A DNA stretch of 36,909 nucleotides from Pseudomonadota bacterium (lineage in GTDB: Bacteria; Verrucomicrobiota; Verrucomicrobiia; Chthoniobacterales; UBA6821). The number at the start of each line of letters is the position of its first letter. Position 1 is the first letter of the stretch. A model generated the notes under the pieces. It was not told the origin of the DNA and did no database searches. It saw only the letters and a list, made by a program, of their open reading frames with translations. Shown here piece by piece: positions 20,466 to 30,128 of this stretch. The stretch is taken from the NCBI GenBank assembly GCA_009928265.1, contig RFPR01000003.1:1-36909 (forward strand), read 5' to 3'. A program made the position numbers and the translations under genes.

Positions 20466-21172
20466 CTGGCGAACAGAAGCACAGTGAGGGATAGAAGACA
20501 CAAGAGGCCGACTCTTGGCTCGGGAATCACTTGGGGATCCAATCCGTAATAGGTACCGAAAGTCACAGGCTGAACGATTCCGTCAGTGTCGGTGTAGTAA
20601 TGAGTGTCGCTCACTGCACCAGAATATGAAAACGGACTGATTGTCCACCCGTCATAGGATCCGTTGGAAATCCAGCGGGTGGCAGCATAACTCGGAGAGA
20701 CGATCCATGGTCCCGATGGCACCTCGAAGGAAAACGACCCATTGTCACCGTACTCCACAAACTCGCTCCCACCCGAGATCCAGTAGGTCCATACCGGAGA
20801 ATCCAGGGGGTCGACACTTACGGACTTGGTTCCGCCGATCGTGAAGTCCGTGAAGAGTCCATAGGCACCCGTGCTGACACTGAGAGCGTAGTCGGTTCCC
20901 TGTGATGCTGAGAGAACTCCCTGAAAAAGATCTTCTCCCGACCAGTTGGTGCCGGTCAGTGGATTGAGGAGTCCGTCGTAGTGCCATGCGTAGCAGATCG
21001 GGTCATTCGACAACGTGGACTCATTAAAGATCAGGTAGGAGACATTCGATCCGCTCCCGAGATTCACCGTAACAGGCTCTTGCCCTGTGATCACCGCAGC
21101 ATGGACGTGGTACAGACCCAAGAGAAGAGATGCCGATAGGAAAAGTAGGTTTTTTATATTTTTAATCAACAT
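20441..21172 (-). CDS. PEP-CTERM sorting-domain protein (exosortase substrate)
   Basis: N-terminal signal MLIKNIKNLLFLSASLLLGLYHVHA; C-terminal VIPEPRVGLLCLLSLTVLLFARWKILKKS (PEP + TM + basic tail). ATG at 21172 preferred over the ORF-track start 21226. Confidence 0.85.
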   Translation of the reverse strand: MLIKNIKNLLFLSASLLLGLYHVHAAVITGQEPVTVNLGSGSNVSYLIFNESTLSNDPICYAWHYDGLLNPLTGTNWSGEDLFQGVLSASQGTDYALSVSTGAYGLFTDFTIGGTKSVSVDPLDSPVWTYWISGGSEFVEYGDNGSFSFEVPSGPWIVSPSYAATRWISNGSYDGWTISPFSYSGAVSDTHYYTDTDGIVQPVTFGTYYGLDPQVIPEPRVGLLCLLSLTVLLFARWKILKKS

Positions 21173-21233
21173 ATGTGTATTTGATGATATGTTTTTAAAG
21201 AGGTCAACCCTTTTGATTTCTATCAAAGAAAAT

Positions 21234-21698
21234 CTACCTCCCCCCTTCCAAGACCCTGTTGGGCTTGGTGATCACTTCGATCTTCTTAAGGACCTCGATT
21301 TTTACGGGAACAATGCCCTCGGAAATCATCTCGATTTGCCTGGCAGGCACCATGGTCAAATCGATCGAACGTCCTTTGATAAAAGGACCCCGGTCATTGA
21401 TCCGTACAAGAACGCTCTTACCGTTCCTGAGGTTTGTCACTCGAACCATCGTGTTGAAAGGCAACTTCTTATGAGCTGCCGTGCAGTTGCTGGCATGGTA
21501 GCGTTCGCCATTGGCGGTGGGCTTTCCGATATCCCTACCTCCGTAAAAGGAGGCCTTTCCGAACTCGACCGAGACAGGCTTGGGGTCATAGAGCGAAACC
21601 ATGGAGCCCTTTTCCGTCAGCAACGTAGCACACCCCGTCATGACGAGCGCTCCAACGGTGAAAAAACAAAGGCGAAACGGCGCGGGGGAAAAGCGCAT
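21234..21698 (-). CDS. rlpA: Septal ring lytic transglycosylase RlpA family lipoprotein
   Basis: GKASFYGGRDIGKPTANGERYHASNCTAAHKKLPFNTMVRVTNLRNGKSVLVRINDRGPFIKGRSIDLT (RlpA/DPBB); lipobox VMTGC. ATG at 21698 preferred. Confidence 0.9.
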   Translation of the reverse strand: MRFSPAPFRLCFFTVGALVMTGCATLLTEKGSMVSLYDPKPVSVEFGKASFYGGRDIGKPTANGERYHASNCTAAHKKLPFNTMVRVTNLRNGKSVLVRINDRGPFIKGRSIDLTMVPARQIEMISEGIVPVKIEVLKKIEVITKPNRVLEGGR

Positions 21699-21802
21699 TC
21701 CATGATCAAGCTTGGAAATCCCCCGTGGCGCAAGTCCCGAGAAAGTCTGACGAGACTGGCTTGCCGTCCCCACCATGAAGCGTGTACCTCTTGCCGCGTT
21801 CC

Positions 21803-22444
21803 ATGAGTCACGCTCCAAAAAAGAAGAAGACCGAAGCCAATCTGATCGCTCAGGCAGCGGAAGCCCTCGCCTTTCTGGCGCGCTTTGCCGCCCGACCCAC
21901 ACAGGTCGGCGCTCTCTTTCCCAGTTCGAGGGAACTGGCCGAGGCAATGCTCGAAGGGATCGAGTTGAAATCAGGCGATATCGTCATCGAGTTCGGCCCC
22001 GGCACGGGAGCATTCACTGAGGCGGTTTTGGAACGTCTTCCCGAGGGGGCAAAGTACCTCGGCATCGAGCGGGATCCCCACTTTCATGGACACCTTGAGG
22101 ACCGCTTTCCGGGAATTGATTTTCATCATGGCTCAGCCGAGGAACTTCCCGATCTGCTCTCCCATCGGGGTTGGGAAAAACCGCGACTAATTCTCTCGGG
22201 CCTCCCCTTCGCCAGCATGCCACTGGAAATCCAGGAACTCATCCTGACAGCCACCCGGGATACCCTGCACGAGGATGGCGAATTCCGGACCTTCACCTAC
22301 CCGGTCTGCTGGTATCTCTCGGGCAGCATGCGTTTCCGCAAAGTGGCCCTAAATCACTTCGGGGAACACCGCAAAAGCAAGACCATTCACAAGAACATCC
22401 CGCCCGCCAAAGTTCTCAGTTACAGCAAGCCGGCGAAGAAATAG
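21803..22444 (+). CDS. SAM-dependent methyltransferase (phospholipid N-methyltransferase / rRNA dimethylase-like fold)
   Basis: GDIVIEFGPGTGAFTEAVLERLPEGAKYLGIERDPHF...LILSGLPFASMP (motif I and NLPF-like motif). Confidence 0.8.
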   Translation: MSHAPKKKKTEANLIAQAAEALAFLARFAARPTQVGALFPSSRELAEAMLEGIELKSGDIVIEFGPGTGAFTEAVLERLPEGAKYLGIERDPHFHGHLEDRFPGIDFHHGSAEELPDLLSHRGWEKPRLILSGLPFASMPLEIQELILTATRDTLHEDGEFRTFTYPVCWYLSGSMRFRKVALNHFGEHRKSKTIHKNIPPAKVLSYSKPAKK

Positions 22445-22538
22445 GAGTTTGCAGATGGGGCCCGGAATGACCGATACGCGGCCTCGTTAATTAGCGTGCG
22501 CCCAAGCCCTTCTTTACTGCCGTCTACTTTAAAAAAAG

Positions 22539-22612
22539 TGGCTGCCTCGCATGGATTCGAACCATGACAAGCAGATCCAGAATCTGCTGTGCTACCGTTA
22601 CACCACAAGGCA
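22539..22612 (-). tRNA. tRNA-Gln (anticodon CUG), CCA encoded
   Basis: Minus strand TGCCTTGTGGTGTAACGGTAGCACAGCAGATTCTGGATCTGCTTGTCATGGTTCGAATCCATGCGAGGCAGCCA; anticodon loop TTCTGGA. Confidence 0.95.
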
Positions 22613-22669
22613 GTGGTTCCAAAATGGTCGGATAGAATGCCCGATCATGATTCGGGTTTCAAGCACTAG

Positions 22670-23260
22670 CTAAACCGATTTCGCCAAAACCACCCTCTCG
22701 GAGGTTCCTCCGAACTTCGGAAAAACATGCTTGGATGCGACCGTCTTGTCCCTGGTGATCCCACAAGGGGCGGTCACTCCGGCCTCGGCAAGTGCTACCA
22801 ATGAGGCATGAAGAAGGCGTGATCCGATGCCTCGGTTGCGGTATTCCATGAGGACGGAAGGACCGCTAACCAAATGAAACGAGGCCTCGGGAAGTGGGTC
22901 GAGCAACGATGCGGCAATCATCCTGTTCCCCTTTGGAATCACGAGACAGAGCGGTTCGGTGGAATTGAAAATGCGGGAGACAGCCTCGGAAAGATACCTC
23001 TCGGCTTGGGCAAAGGAATCGTTCCAATCGGAATCCATCGACAGCGAAAGAAGCAGAACTCGGAGCACCTCCTCGCCTTCCTCACGCGTCGCAGGACGGA
23101 TTAGATCGGATCCTGCGGGAGCCTGTCCCAAAGAGGAGGTATTCCAGGAGAAACGAAGCCACGGGGTGGTGGTGTCACCTCCACCGGGCTGGAGATCAGG
23201 AGAGAAGGATGCTCCCTGACCCGGCACCGGAAGAGGGAAGGAAAAGTTTCTGAGCGCCAT
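22670..23260 (-). CDS. GNAT family N-acetyltransferase
   Basis: VLMEYRNRGIGSRLLHASLVALAEAGV acetyl-CoA binding motif (RGIGSRL). Confidence 0.8.
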   Translation of the reverse strand: MALRNFSFPLPVPGQGASFSPDLQPGGGDTTTPWLRFSWNTSSLGQAPAGSDLIRPATREEGEEVLRVLLLSLSMDSDWNDSFAQAERYLSEAVSRIFNSTEPLCLVIPKGNRMIAASLLDPLPEASFHLVSGPSVLMEYRNRGIGSRLLHASLVALAEAGVTAPCGITRDKTVASKHVFPKFGGTSERVVLAKSV

Positions 23261-23345
23261 CGGAAAAGCGGAGAAGCGAACGGAAAAATCATCCTCCGGT
23301 CAACCGCAATCTCCGGTAAGGGCACTCCCGCGATCAATTTTCCAA

Positions 23346-24908
23346 ATGATGTTTGAAGAGTCGGCTCAAAGATGGAAATCTCATTCCACATCCACGCCGC
23401 GCGCGGTTGCCCACTTGACTCACGCCTTCACCTCCGAGCTTTCCTTGTCCGAATCCCATCGTCCCAAACATGAGTGCGGCGTCTTCGCCGTATATGGCCA
23501 CAAGGATGCAGCCCTATTGACCTACTATGGTCTTTTCGCTCTCCAACACCGCGGGCAGGAAAGCGCCGGCATTGCCTCGGGCGGCCTCGATGGGAAGCCC
23601 TTCCATCTTCACAAGGGGATGGGACTCGTCTCGCAGGTCTTCCATCAGGAGGATCTCTCCTCACTCACAGGAACGCGTGCGATCGGCCATGTCCGCTACT
23701 CGACCACCGGTTCAAGCACCCTGCTTAACTCACAACCACTCGGTGTCGACACGGCGCGCGGCCAACTCGCCGTCGCCCATAACGGGAACTTGGTCAACGC
23801 AGCCGCCCTGCGTGCAGAACTCGAGTCCCGTGGATCCATCTTTCAGACCACGGTCGACAGCGAGATTGTCCTCCACCTCCTCGCGCAACCCGACGACACG
23901 ATGGGTGGCCCGATCGGGGCACTGCGCCGGTTAGAGGGAGCCTTTTCTCTCGTCGTCATGGGAGAACAGGAAGTAATCGGTGTACGCGATCCCAACGGCC
24001 TCCGCCCTCTCTCCCTAGGCAAGGTGGATGATGCTTGGGTTCTCTCCTCGGAAACCTGCGCCTTTGACCTGATCGGGGCCGAATTCGTGCGGGATCTGGA
24101 GCCGGGCGAGGTCGTGGTCATCAATGAGCGTGGGATCCGCTCCGAGTTCCCCTTCTCTCCCTCTCGCGAGGCCTTCTGCATTTTCGAGTACGTCTACTTC
24201 GCCCGCCCAGACAGCCGTCTGCGCGGGGCGACCGTCAGCAAGGTGCGGGTGAACATGGGCCGGGAGCTGGCACGCCTCCATCCGGTCGAGGCCGACGTCG
24301 TCGTCCCGGTGCCCGACTCCGGCATCTATGCGGCCCTTGGATTCGCCGAGGAGCTCGGTATTCCGTACGATCCGGCTTTCGTCCGCAACCACTACATCGG
24401 GCGCACCTTCATTCAGCCGACCCAACTGATCCGCGACTTCAATGTCCGTGTGAAACTCAACCTCATCGGCGATGCGGTGAAGGGGAAACGTGTTGTCGTC
24501 GTCGACGATTCCGTTGTCCGCGGCACCACCGCCAAGGCGCGCGTCGTGAATCTCCGGGAGGCCGGGGCCAAGGAGGTTCACCTCCGCATCAGCTGTCCCC
24601 CACACAAGCACGCCTGCTACTACGGCATCGATTTTCCCGATCCCGAAAAGCTCATCGCCAACCAGCACACCCATCAGGAGATCTGCGACTACCTCGGCGC
24701 CGACAGCATCGGCTACCTCGACACCGACGGGATGGTGCGGGCGACGGGACTGAAGAGGGACTCCTTCTGCATGGCCTGCTTCAACGGCGAGTACCCCGTC
24801 CCCTACGACGCAGCCTTTGACAAACTCGTGATGGAACGCCGACGCGGGCTTGCCCAACTCCTTCCTGACCAGACCGCGCAACCGCCGCTGTTCTCCCCGC
24901 GCGCCTGA
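23346..24908 (+). CDS. purF: Amidophosphoribosyltransferase
   Basis: HECGVFAVYGHKDAALLTYYGLFALQHRGQESAGIA; VVVVDDSVVRGTTAKARVVNLREAGAKEVHLRISCPP PRPP loop. Confidence 0.98.
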   Translation: MMFEESAQRWKSHSTSTPRAVAHLTHAFTSELSLSESHRPKHECGVFAVYGHKDAALLTYYGLFALQHRGQESAGIASGGLDGKPFHLHKGMGLVSQVFHQEDLSSLTGTRAIGHVRYSTTGSSTLLNSQPLGVDTARGQLAVAHNGNLVNAAALRAELESRGSIFQTTVDSEIVLHLLAQPDDTMGGPIGALRRLEGAFSLVVMGEQEVIGVRDPNGLRPLSLGKVDDAWVLSSETCAFDLIGAEFVRDLEPGEVVVINERGIRSEFPFSPSREAFCIFEYVYFARPDSRLRGATVSKVRVNMGRELARLHPVEADVVVPVPDSGIYAALGFAEELGIPYDPAFVRNHYIGRTFIQPTQLIRDFNVRVKLNLIGDAVKGKRVVVVDDSVVRGTTAKARVVNLREAGAKEVHLRISCPPHKHACYYGIDFPDPEKLIANQHTHQEICDYLGADSIGYLDTDGMVRATGLKRDSFCMACFNGEYPVPYDAAFDKLVMERRRGLAQLLPDQTAQPPLFSPRA

Positions 24909-24938
24909 GTAAGAAACCTAGAAGCCAATTTTCAAACC

Positions 24939-26030
24939 ATGAGCACCAAGAAAACGAAAACGTCTTCCAAGCCCCGCGCAATCACCACCCGCAAAAGCTC
25001 CTATGCTCAGGCGGGTGTCGACGTGAACCTTGGAAATGTGGTTAAGTCCGGTATCGGCGCCCTGGTGCGTCCCACTCATGGACGGGAAGTACTCGGAGGG
25101 ATCGGTGGTTTCGGAGGACTCTTCCGCCCTGATTTCAAGGGACGCGGCATCAAGGACCCCGTCCTTGTCTCAAGCGTCGACGGCGTCGGCACCAAGCTCA
25201 AGATCGCCTTTGCGACCGACAAGCACGACACCATCGGCCAGGATCTGGTCAACCATTGCATCAATGACATCGCGGTCACCGGAGCGCGTCCCCTCTTCTT
25301 CCTCGACTACATTGCCGCGGCGAAGCTTGATCCCCGTGTCCTGAAGCAGATCATCACAGGCCTCTCCAAGGCCTGCAAAGCCGCTGGATGCGCCCTGATC
25401 GGTGGCGAAACGGCCCAAATGCCGGGCCTCTACGGCGAGGGTGAGTATGATCTGGCCGGCTCGATCACCGGTGTGGCCGACCGCAAGGATCTTCTCGACG
25501 GCAGCCGAGTCAAAGTGGGCGATGCCTTGATCGGACTCCCCTCCAATGGTCTTCACACCAACGGCTACTCGCTTGCCCGCAAGGTCCTCTTCGACTTGCT
25601 TGGCCTCAAACTCACCGACCGCCCAGCCGGACTCGGTACGACCGTCGGCGCTGAACTCCTCAAGGTTCACCGGAGCTACCTACCGGCCTTCGAGAAACTC
25701 GCCAAGATGAAGGGTAAACCCCTTCACGCCGCAGCCCACATCACCGGCGGCGGCCTCATCGATAATCTCCCCCGGGTGCTCCCAAAAAACTGCGACGCCC
25801 TGATTGATCCCGGTTCCTGGCAGGTGCCGGCGATCTTCGGGATCATCGGCAAGGGTGGGAATGTTGATCCCCTCGAGATGTACCAGGTCTTCAACATGGG
25901 CATCGGCATGGTGCTTGTCGTCCCCGGCAAGGAGGGCGAGAAGATCGCAAAGACTCTCGGCGGCAAGGTCATCGGCGGCATCATAAAGGGAAGCGGAATC
26001 GTTCGTTTCTTCCCGGAACCTGGCCGCTGA
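24939..26030 (+). CDS. purM: Phosphoribosylformylglycinamidine cyclo-ligase
   Basis: SYAQAGVDVNLGN...VSSVDGVGTKLKIA...HCINDIAVTGARPLFFLDYIA...GGETAQMPG. Confidence 0.98.
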   Translation: MSTKKTKTSSKPRAITTRKSSYAQAGVDVNLGNVVKSGIGALVRPTHGREVLGGIGGFGGLFRPDFKGRGIKDPVLVSSVDGVGTKLKIAFATDKHDTIGQDLVNHCINDIAVTGARPLFFLDYIAAAKLDPRVLKQIITGLSKACKAAGCALIGGETAQMPGLYGEGEYDLAGSITGVADRKDLLDGSRVKVGDALIGLPSNGLHTNGYSLARKVLFDLLGLKLTDRPAGLGTTVGAELLKVHRSYLPAFEKLAKMKGKPLHAAAHITGGGLIDNLPRVLPKNCDALIDPGSWQVPAIFGIIGKGGNVDPLEMYQVFNMGIGMVLVVPGKEGEKIAKTLGGKVIGGIIKGSGIVRFFPEPGR

Positions 26031-26037
26031 TTCCTTC

Positions 26038-27060
26038 ATGAACGACGACCCCTCCGAAACTCCCGGCCGGCGCAAGGCGCTGGGTGTGGGACTCGGGGCG
26101 GGACTTCTGGGCGCCGTCGCCCTTGCTATGCGGTACGGTTGGCGAAAAACCCTGCGAACCATCATACCGGACTCCATCTCTCCTGCTGTCTTTGCGACCA
26201 GGGTGACCGACACCTCGGCAGGCGAGATCGTCTATCACACAGCTGACAGCCAGTTTCCGGGCCCTCCGCTGCTTTTCCTCCACGGTGTTTTTCCCGGCGC
26301 CTCCTCATTTGAGTGGTCGAGGATCTATACCCGCTTTGCCGAGGCATGGCGCGTCCTCGTTCCCGACATGGTCGGCTTCGGCGAATCCCAGCGGCCCGAC
26401 CCTGCACCGACGGCAGAGGAGCAGGTACGCTCGCTTGCGGAGTTCCTCGATACCATCGTTCCGGGGGAGCCTGCGGTGATCGTTGCCTCGGGACTCTCGG
26501 CCAACATCGCCCTGCTCTTCGCATCCCGTCATCCCGAGAAGTCATCCCGTCTCATCCTCTGGATGCCCGACATCGCCCTGGGCAAGGCCAACCCTTCGCG
26601 CGGTTGGCATCGGCTTGGTTGGTTCCCCAGGCTCGCCCGGATGGTCTACAGGCATCAACTTGCCACAGAGACCTTCCTGCGCGCCTGGATGCTCCGCTCT
26701 GGCTTCAACGCCGAGGATTCCTCGCTGGAGGAATCGCTCTCGGTGATCACCTCCACCGCTCAGCAGTATGGCGCGGAGCATGCCTTCCTCTCCCAGTGCT
26801 CCAAATCTTACTGGCGCAGCCTCCGCACCGGACTCCGGGCCCTCACCGCCCCCGTCTCCATGTTGCTCGCCACGGGCGATAACCGGGACTCCTCGGCCGC
26901 GATCGCCGATCTGCGTCCGCTCCTCGGCCGCTTCTCCATCAGGGAGGTGACGGCGCGCGGAATCCTCGCCCCGCTCGCGGAGCCTGATGCGGTCACCGAG
27001 GCTCTCGCCCGCGAACTCGCACCTCTCCCGCCGGAGACTCCCCTTCCCCCGATAAATTGA
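26038..27060 (+). CDS. Alpha/beta hydrolase fold protein with N-terminal TM
   Basis: GPPLLFLHGVFPGASSFEWSRIYTRFAEAWRVLVPDMVGFGESQRP; VASGLSANIALLFASRHPEKSSRLIL. Confidence 0.8.
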   Translation: MNDDPSETPGRRKALGVGLGAGLLGAVALAMRYGWRKTLRTIIPDSISPAVFATRVTDTSAGEIVYHTADSQFPGPPLLFLHGVFPGASSFEWSRIYTRFAEAWRVLVPDMVGFGESQRPDPAPTAEEQVRSLAEFLDTIVPGEPAVIVASGLSANIALLFASRHPEKSSRLILWMPDIALGKANPSRGWHRLGWFPRLARMVYRHQLATETFLRAWMLRSGFNAEDSSLEESLSVITSTAQQYGAEHAFLSQCSKSYWRSLRTGLRALTAPVSMLLATGDNRDSSAAIADLRPLLGRFSIREVTARGILAPLAEPDAVTEALARELAPLPPETPLPPIN

Positions 27061-27100
27061 TTGCACCTCCCGAGGTGACAGACACACCATCGCTGTACTT

Positions 27101-28396
27101 GTGAACGTCTCCGATCTCCGCGAAATTCTCCAATACGTCCCCCGCTTCCGGGAGCGGATCTTTGTGATTGCCGTCGATGGAGCGGTGGCCGCCTCCGAGA
27201 ATTTCTCCAACATCCTGCTAGATCTCGCCGTCCTGCGCTCGCTGAGCGTCCGGGTGATCCTCGTGCACGGTGCGAGCCGGCAGATCTCCGATCTGGCCAC
27301 GAAGCGGGGCATCAAGGTTTCAAACACCGACGGAACCGGCATTACCGATGACGCGACCCTCGAGGTTGCAATCGACGCGGCGATCCGGCTCACCAACGGA
27401 ATCATGGAGGGCCTTTCTGCGGTCGACCTGCGGGCGGCCTACGCCAACGCGATTATCGCTCACCCGGCGGGCATTCTCGGCGGGACCGACCAACTCTTCA
27501 CCGGACGGGTGGAGCGGGTCGACAACCACGCCCTGGAACTGCTCCTCAAGGAGGGAATCATCCCTGTCATTCCGCCTCTCGGTTTTGATGGTGAGGGAAG
27601 GACCTACCGGGTCAATTCCGACGGTATCGCACTCGAGGTGGCGGAGGCACTGCATGCGGCCAAGATCATCTTCCTCGGTGCGGACGACGTAGTGGGTGGC
27701 CCAAGCCCACTGCCCAGGCAACTCTCCATCGATGAGGCGGAAGATCTCACCAGGAAACTCCGCGCCTCGGGTGGTTCCTCCGGCCTCATCTCAAAGCTGG
27801 AATGCGCCGCACGGTCCTGCCGGGTTGGAGTACCCCGGGCCCATCTGCTCGACGGCAGGATCAACGAGGCCCTTCTGACCGAAATCTTCAGCCACGAGGG
27901 TTCCGGCACAATGGTTTATTCCAACGAGTACCAGCAGATCCGGCGGATCTTCAAAAAGGATGTGCGGGCCGTGATGAACCTGATCCGACAGTCGGTCGAG
28001 GACGAGGAGATCGCGCGGAGAACCAGGGCCGACATTCTCTCTCGAATCGAGGATTACTGGATCCTAGAAATCGACCGGACGCCGATCGCCTGCGTGGCGC
28101 TCCATGTCGACTCTGCCAACTCCCTTGCCGAGATGGCCTGCCTATACGTCAGCAAGGCCCACGAGAACAAGGGCTACGGCCGGAAGCTTATGGCCTTTGC
28201 CGAGAACCTTGCGAAGGAAAAAGGGATCGAGCGGGTCTACGCCCTTTCCACGCGGGCCGTGAACTACCTTCAGCAGAAGGGTGGGTTCACCGAGGCCGAC
28301 ACCTCGATGCTCCCTGGGGAACGTCGCGCCCGCTACGAGGTCAGCGGAAGGAACTCGAGGATCCTTGTGAAGGAGCTCCGGCCGAAGTCCTCCTGA
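27101..28396 (+). CDS. argA: Amino-acid N-acetyltransferase (N-acetylglutamate synthase; kinase-like + GNAT domains)
   Basis: GTG start; LSVRVILVHGASRQISDLATKRG...TDGTGITDDATLEVA; C-terminal GNAT ACLYVSKAHENKGYGRKLMAFAENLAKEKGIERVYALSTRA. Confidence 0.92.
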   Translation: MNVSDLREILQYVPRFRERIFVIAVDGAVAASENFSNILLDLAVLRSLSVRVILVHGASRQISDLATKRGIKVSNTDGTGITDDATLEVAIDAAIRLTNGIMEGLSAVDLRAAYANAIIAHPAGILGGTDQLFTGRVERVDNHALELLLKEGIIPVIPPLGFDGEGRTYRVNSDGIALEVAEALHAAKIIFLGADDVVGGPSPLPRQLSIDEAEDLTRKLRASGGSSGLISKLECAARSCRVGVPRAHLLDGRINEALLTEIFSHEGSGTMVYSNEYQQIRRIFKKDVRAVMNLIRQSVEDEEIARRTRADILSRIEDYWILEIDRTPIACVALHVDSANSLAEMACLYVSKAHENKGYGRKLMAFAENLAKEKGIERVYALSTRAVNYLQQKGGFTEADTSMLPGERRARYEVSGRNSRILVKELRPKSS

Positions 28397-28420
28397 GGCG
28401 CACCCGTCGATCGATCCTCC

Positions 28421-30037
28421 ATGCCGGCCCTCACCCACCGGGGATTCTGGATCGATACGGCGGTTATCCTCGCCTACTTTGCCGGCATCGTCTGGGTCGG
28501 TCTGCGGGCGGGCCGTGGTAACGCGACGCTGAAGGAATTCGCCCTCGGAGGCCGATCCATCCCGTGGTGGGCGGTCCTTGCCTCGATTTTAGCCGCGGAA
28601 ACAAGCGCAGCCACCTTTCTTGGCACGCCCGCCGAGGGATACAAGACGCGAGCCTTGTTCTACGGGCAGCTCGCCATCGGTACGGTGATCGCCCGCGTGG
28701 TGATCGCCTTCACCTTCATCGGCCCCTACTACAAATACGGCGTCGAGAGCATCTACGAATTCCTGACCGTACGCTTCGGCCCGAGGACCAAGAACATGGC
28801 CAGCGCCATCTTCCTCTTCACCCGAGTGCTGGGGATCGGCGTGCGCCTCTATCTCGGCGGAGTGATCCTCGTGGTGATCTGGCAGCATTTTTTCCCGGGA
28901 GCCCCTGTGACACTGGCGACCTATTTCTGGGGTATCCTGTTCGTGACCTTGATCACCACGGCCTACACGGTCGTTGGCGGGATCAAGGCGGTGGTCTGGA
29001 CAGATCTGATCCAAGCGAGCCTGATGCTCGGATCGGTCGCGTTCGTGCTTTGGTACCTCGTCGCCCATCTGGGCGGAATCGCGTCGGTGGATTCGGCGCT
29101 GGGTGGCTGGGATCAGCTGCTGTGGATCCAGGTGGGATGGGATTCCTCCCTGCCGTTTGGAAAGGCCCTCTCGGCCATGCTCTCGGAGCCCTACACGATT
29201 TTTGCGGCAGTAATCGGCTCGACCTTTCTCACCATGGCCACCCACGGCACGGATCAGGACATGGTTCAGCGGATGCTGACGGCTCCTGACCCGCGCCGCT
29301 CTCGTCTTTCGCTGATCCTGAGCGGACTGGCCGATATCCCGATCGCCCTGGCCTTCCTCTCCATCGGTATCCTGCTCCGGCTCTACTACAAGGGAGCGGG
29401 CGGACTTCCGGACATCCCGGACAACCATGTCTTCGCCCATTTTATCGTCAATAACCTGCCCGCTGGAGTTCGTGGACTCATCATCGCAGGGGTCTTTGCC
29501 ACAATGATGGGTTCTGCCTCTGCCGCCCTCAATGCACTGGCTACGAGCTTCACCGCTGATTTTTACCTTCCCTATCTGAATCCGGGAGCCGACGACCGGT
29601 CATCAGTCCGTGCTGCGAGGATCGCGACGGTGGTTTTCGGCCTTCTTATGGTGCTGGTCGGCACGCTCGCGGCCTATTCTGTCATCAGGGACCGGCACCT
29701 CACGATCATCCCGATCGCCATCGGGATTCTCGGTTACACTTATGGGGCCCTGCTCGGGATCTTTCTACTGGGCATGCTCAGTTCGGGACGGGGCAATGAC
29801 CGGACCAATCTTGTGGCGATGGCGGCAGGTATCATCGCCGTCCTGTTTCTGGGAAAAGTCCATCTGCCTGGAATCGTCGATTTTGGACAATGGATGCCCG
29901 ATTGGTGGCCCGAAATCGCGTGGCCATGGTACGTGCTGATCGGATCGCTGACGACGCTCGCTGTTGCCCTCCCTTTCCGGACTCCCTCGTTGGCAACTAA
30001 GGGGAATGGTCAAGCCCTTTCAGACTCCCTGAAATAA
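28421..30037 (+). CDS. Sodium:solute symporter (SSS) family transporter
   Basis: KEFALGGRSIPWWAVLASILAAETSAATFLGTPAEGY; multi-TM; TDQDMVQRMLTA; GVFATMMGSASAALNALATSFTADFY. Confidence 0.92.
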   Translation: MPALTHRGFWIDTAVILAYFAGIVWVGLRAGRGNATLKEFALGGRSIPWWAVLASILAAETSAATFLGTPAEGYKTRALFYGQLAIGTVIARVVIAFTFIGPYYKYGVESIYEFLTVRFGPRTKNMASAIFLFTRVLGIGVRLYLGGVILVVIWQHFFPGAPVTLATYFWGILFVTLITTAYTVVGGIKAVVWTDLIQASLMLGSVAFVLWYLVAHLGGIASVDSALGGWDQLLWIQVGWDSSLPFGKALSAMLSEPYTIFAAVIGSTFLTMATHGTDQDMVQRMLTAPDPRRSRLSLILSGLADIPIALAFLSIGILLRLYYKGAGGLPDIPDNHVFAHFIVNNLPAGVRGLIIAGVFATMMGSASAALNALATSFTADFYLPYLNPGADDRSSVRAARIATVVFGLLMVLVGTLAAYSVIRDRHLTIIPIAIGILGYTYGALLGIFLLGMLSSGRGNDRTNLVAMAAGIIAVLFLGKVHLPGIVDFGQWMPDWWPEIAWPWYVLIGSLTTLAVALPFRTPSLATKGNGQALSDSLK

Positions 30038-30128
30038 AAATAACATCCCGGGGGATTTTCTTTTCTTTCTGCTTGAGGGGTCTTGGAGGCGGTTCTTATT
30101 CTGATCCTCCCCCGAATTTTCCACGCCC

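Noticed and set aside
22420-22608. 62-aa minus-strand ORF (MWCNGSTADSGSACHGSNPCEAATFF)
   Set aside because: Translation of the tRNA-Gln gene, a common artefact.
23346-23490. Long N-terminal extension on PurF as a novel domain
   Set aside because: PurF enzymes often have a short propeptide before the catalytic Cys (here HECGVF); start-codon choice is uncertain.
24015-24881. 288-aa minus-strand ORF
   Set aside because: Antisense to purF.
30045-30065. Rho-independent terminator after the SSS transporter (ATCCCGGGGGATTTTCTTTT)
   Set aside because: Stem would need a 2-nt loop; too tight to call with confidence.
30038-30128. oriC immediately upstream of dnaA
   Set aside because: Only ~90 bp with no DnaA-box cluster; one weak TTTTCCAC-like match is not enough.
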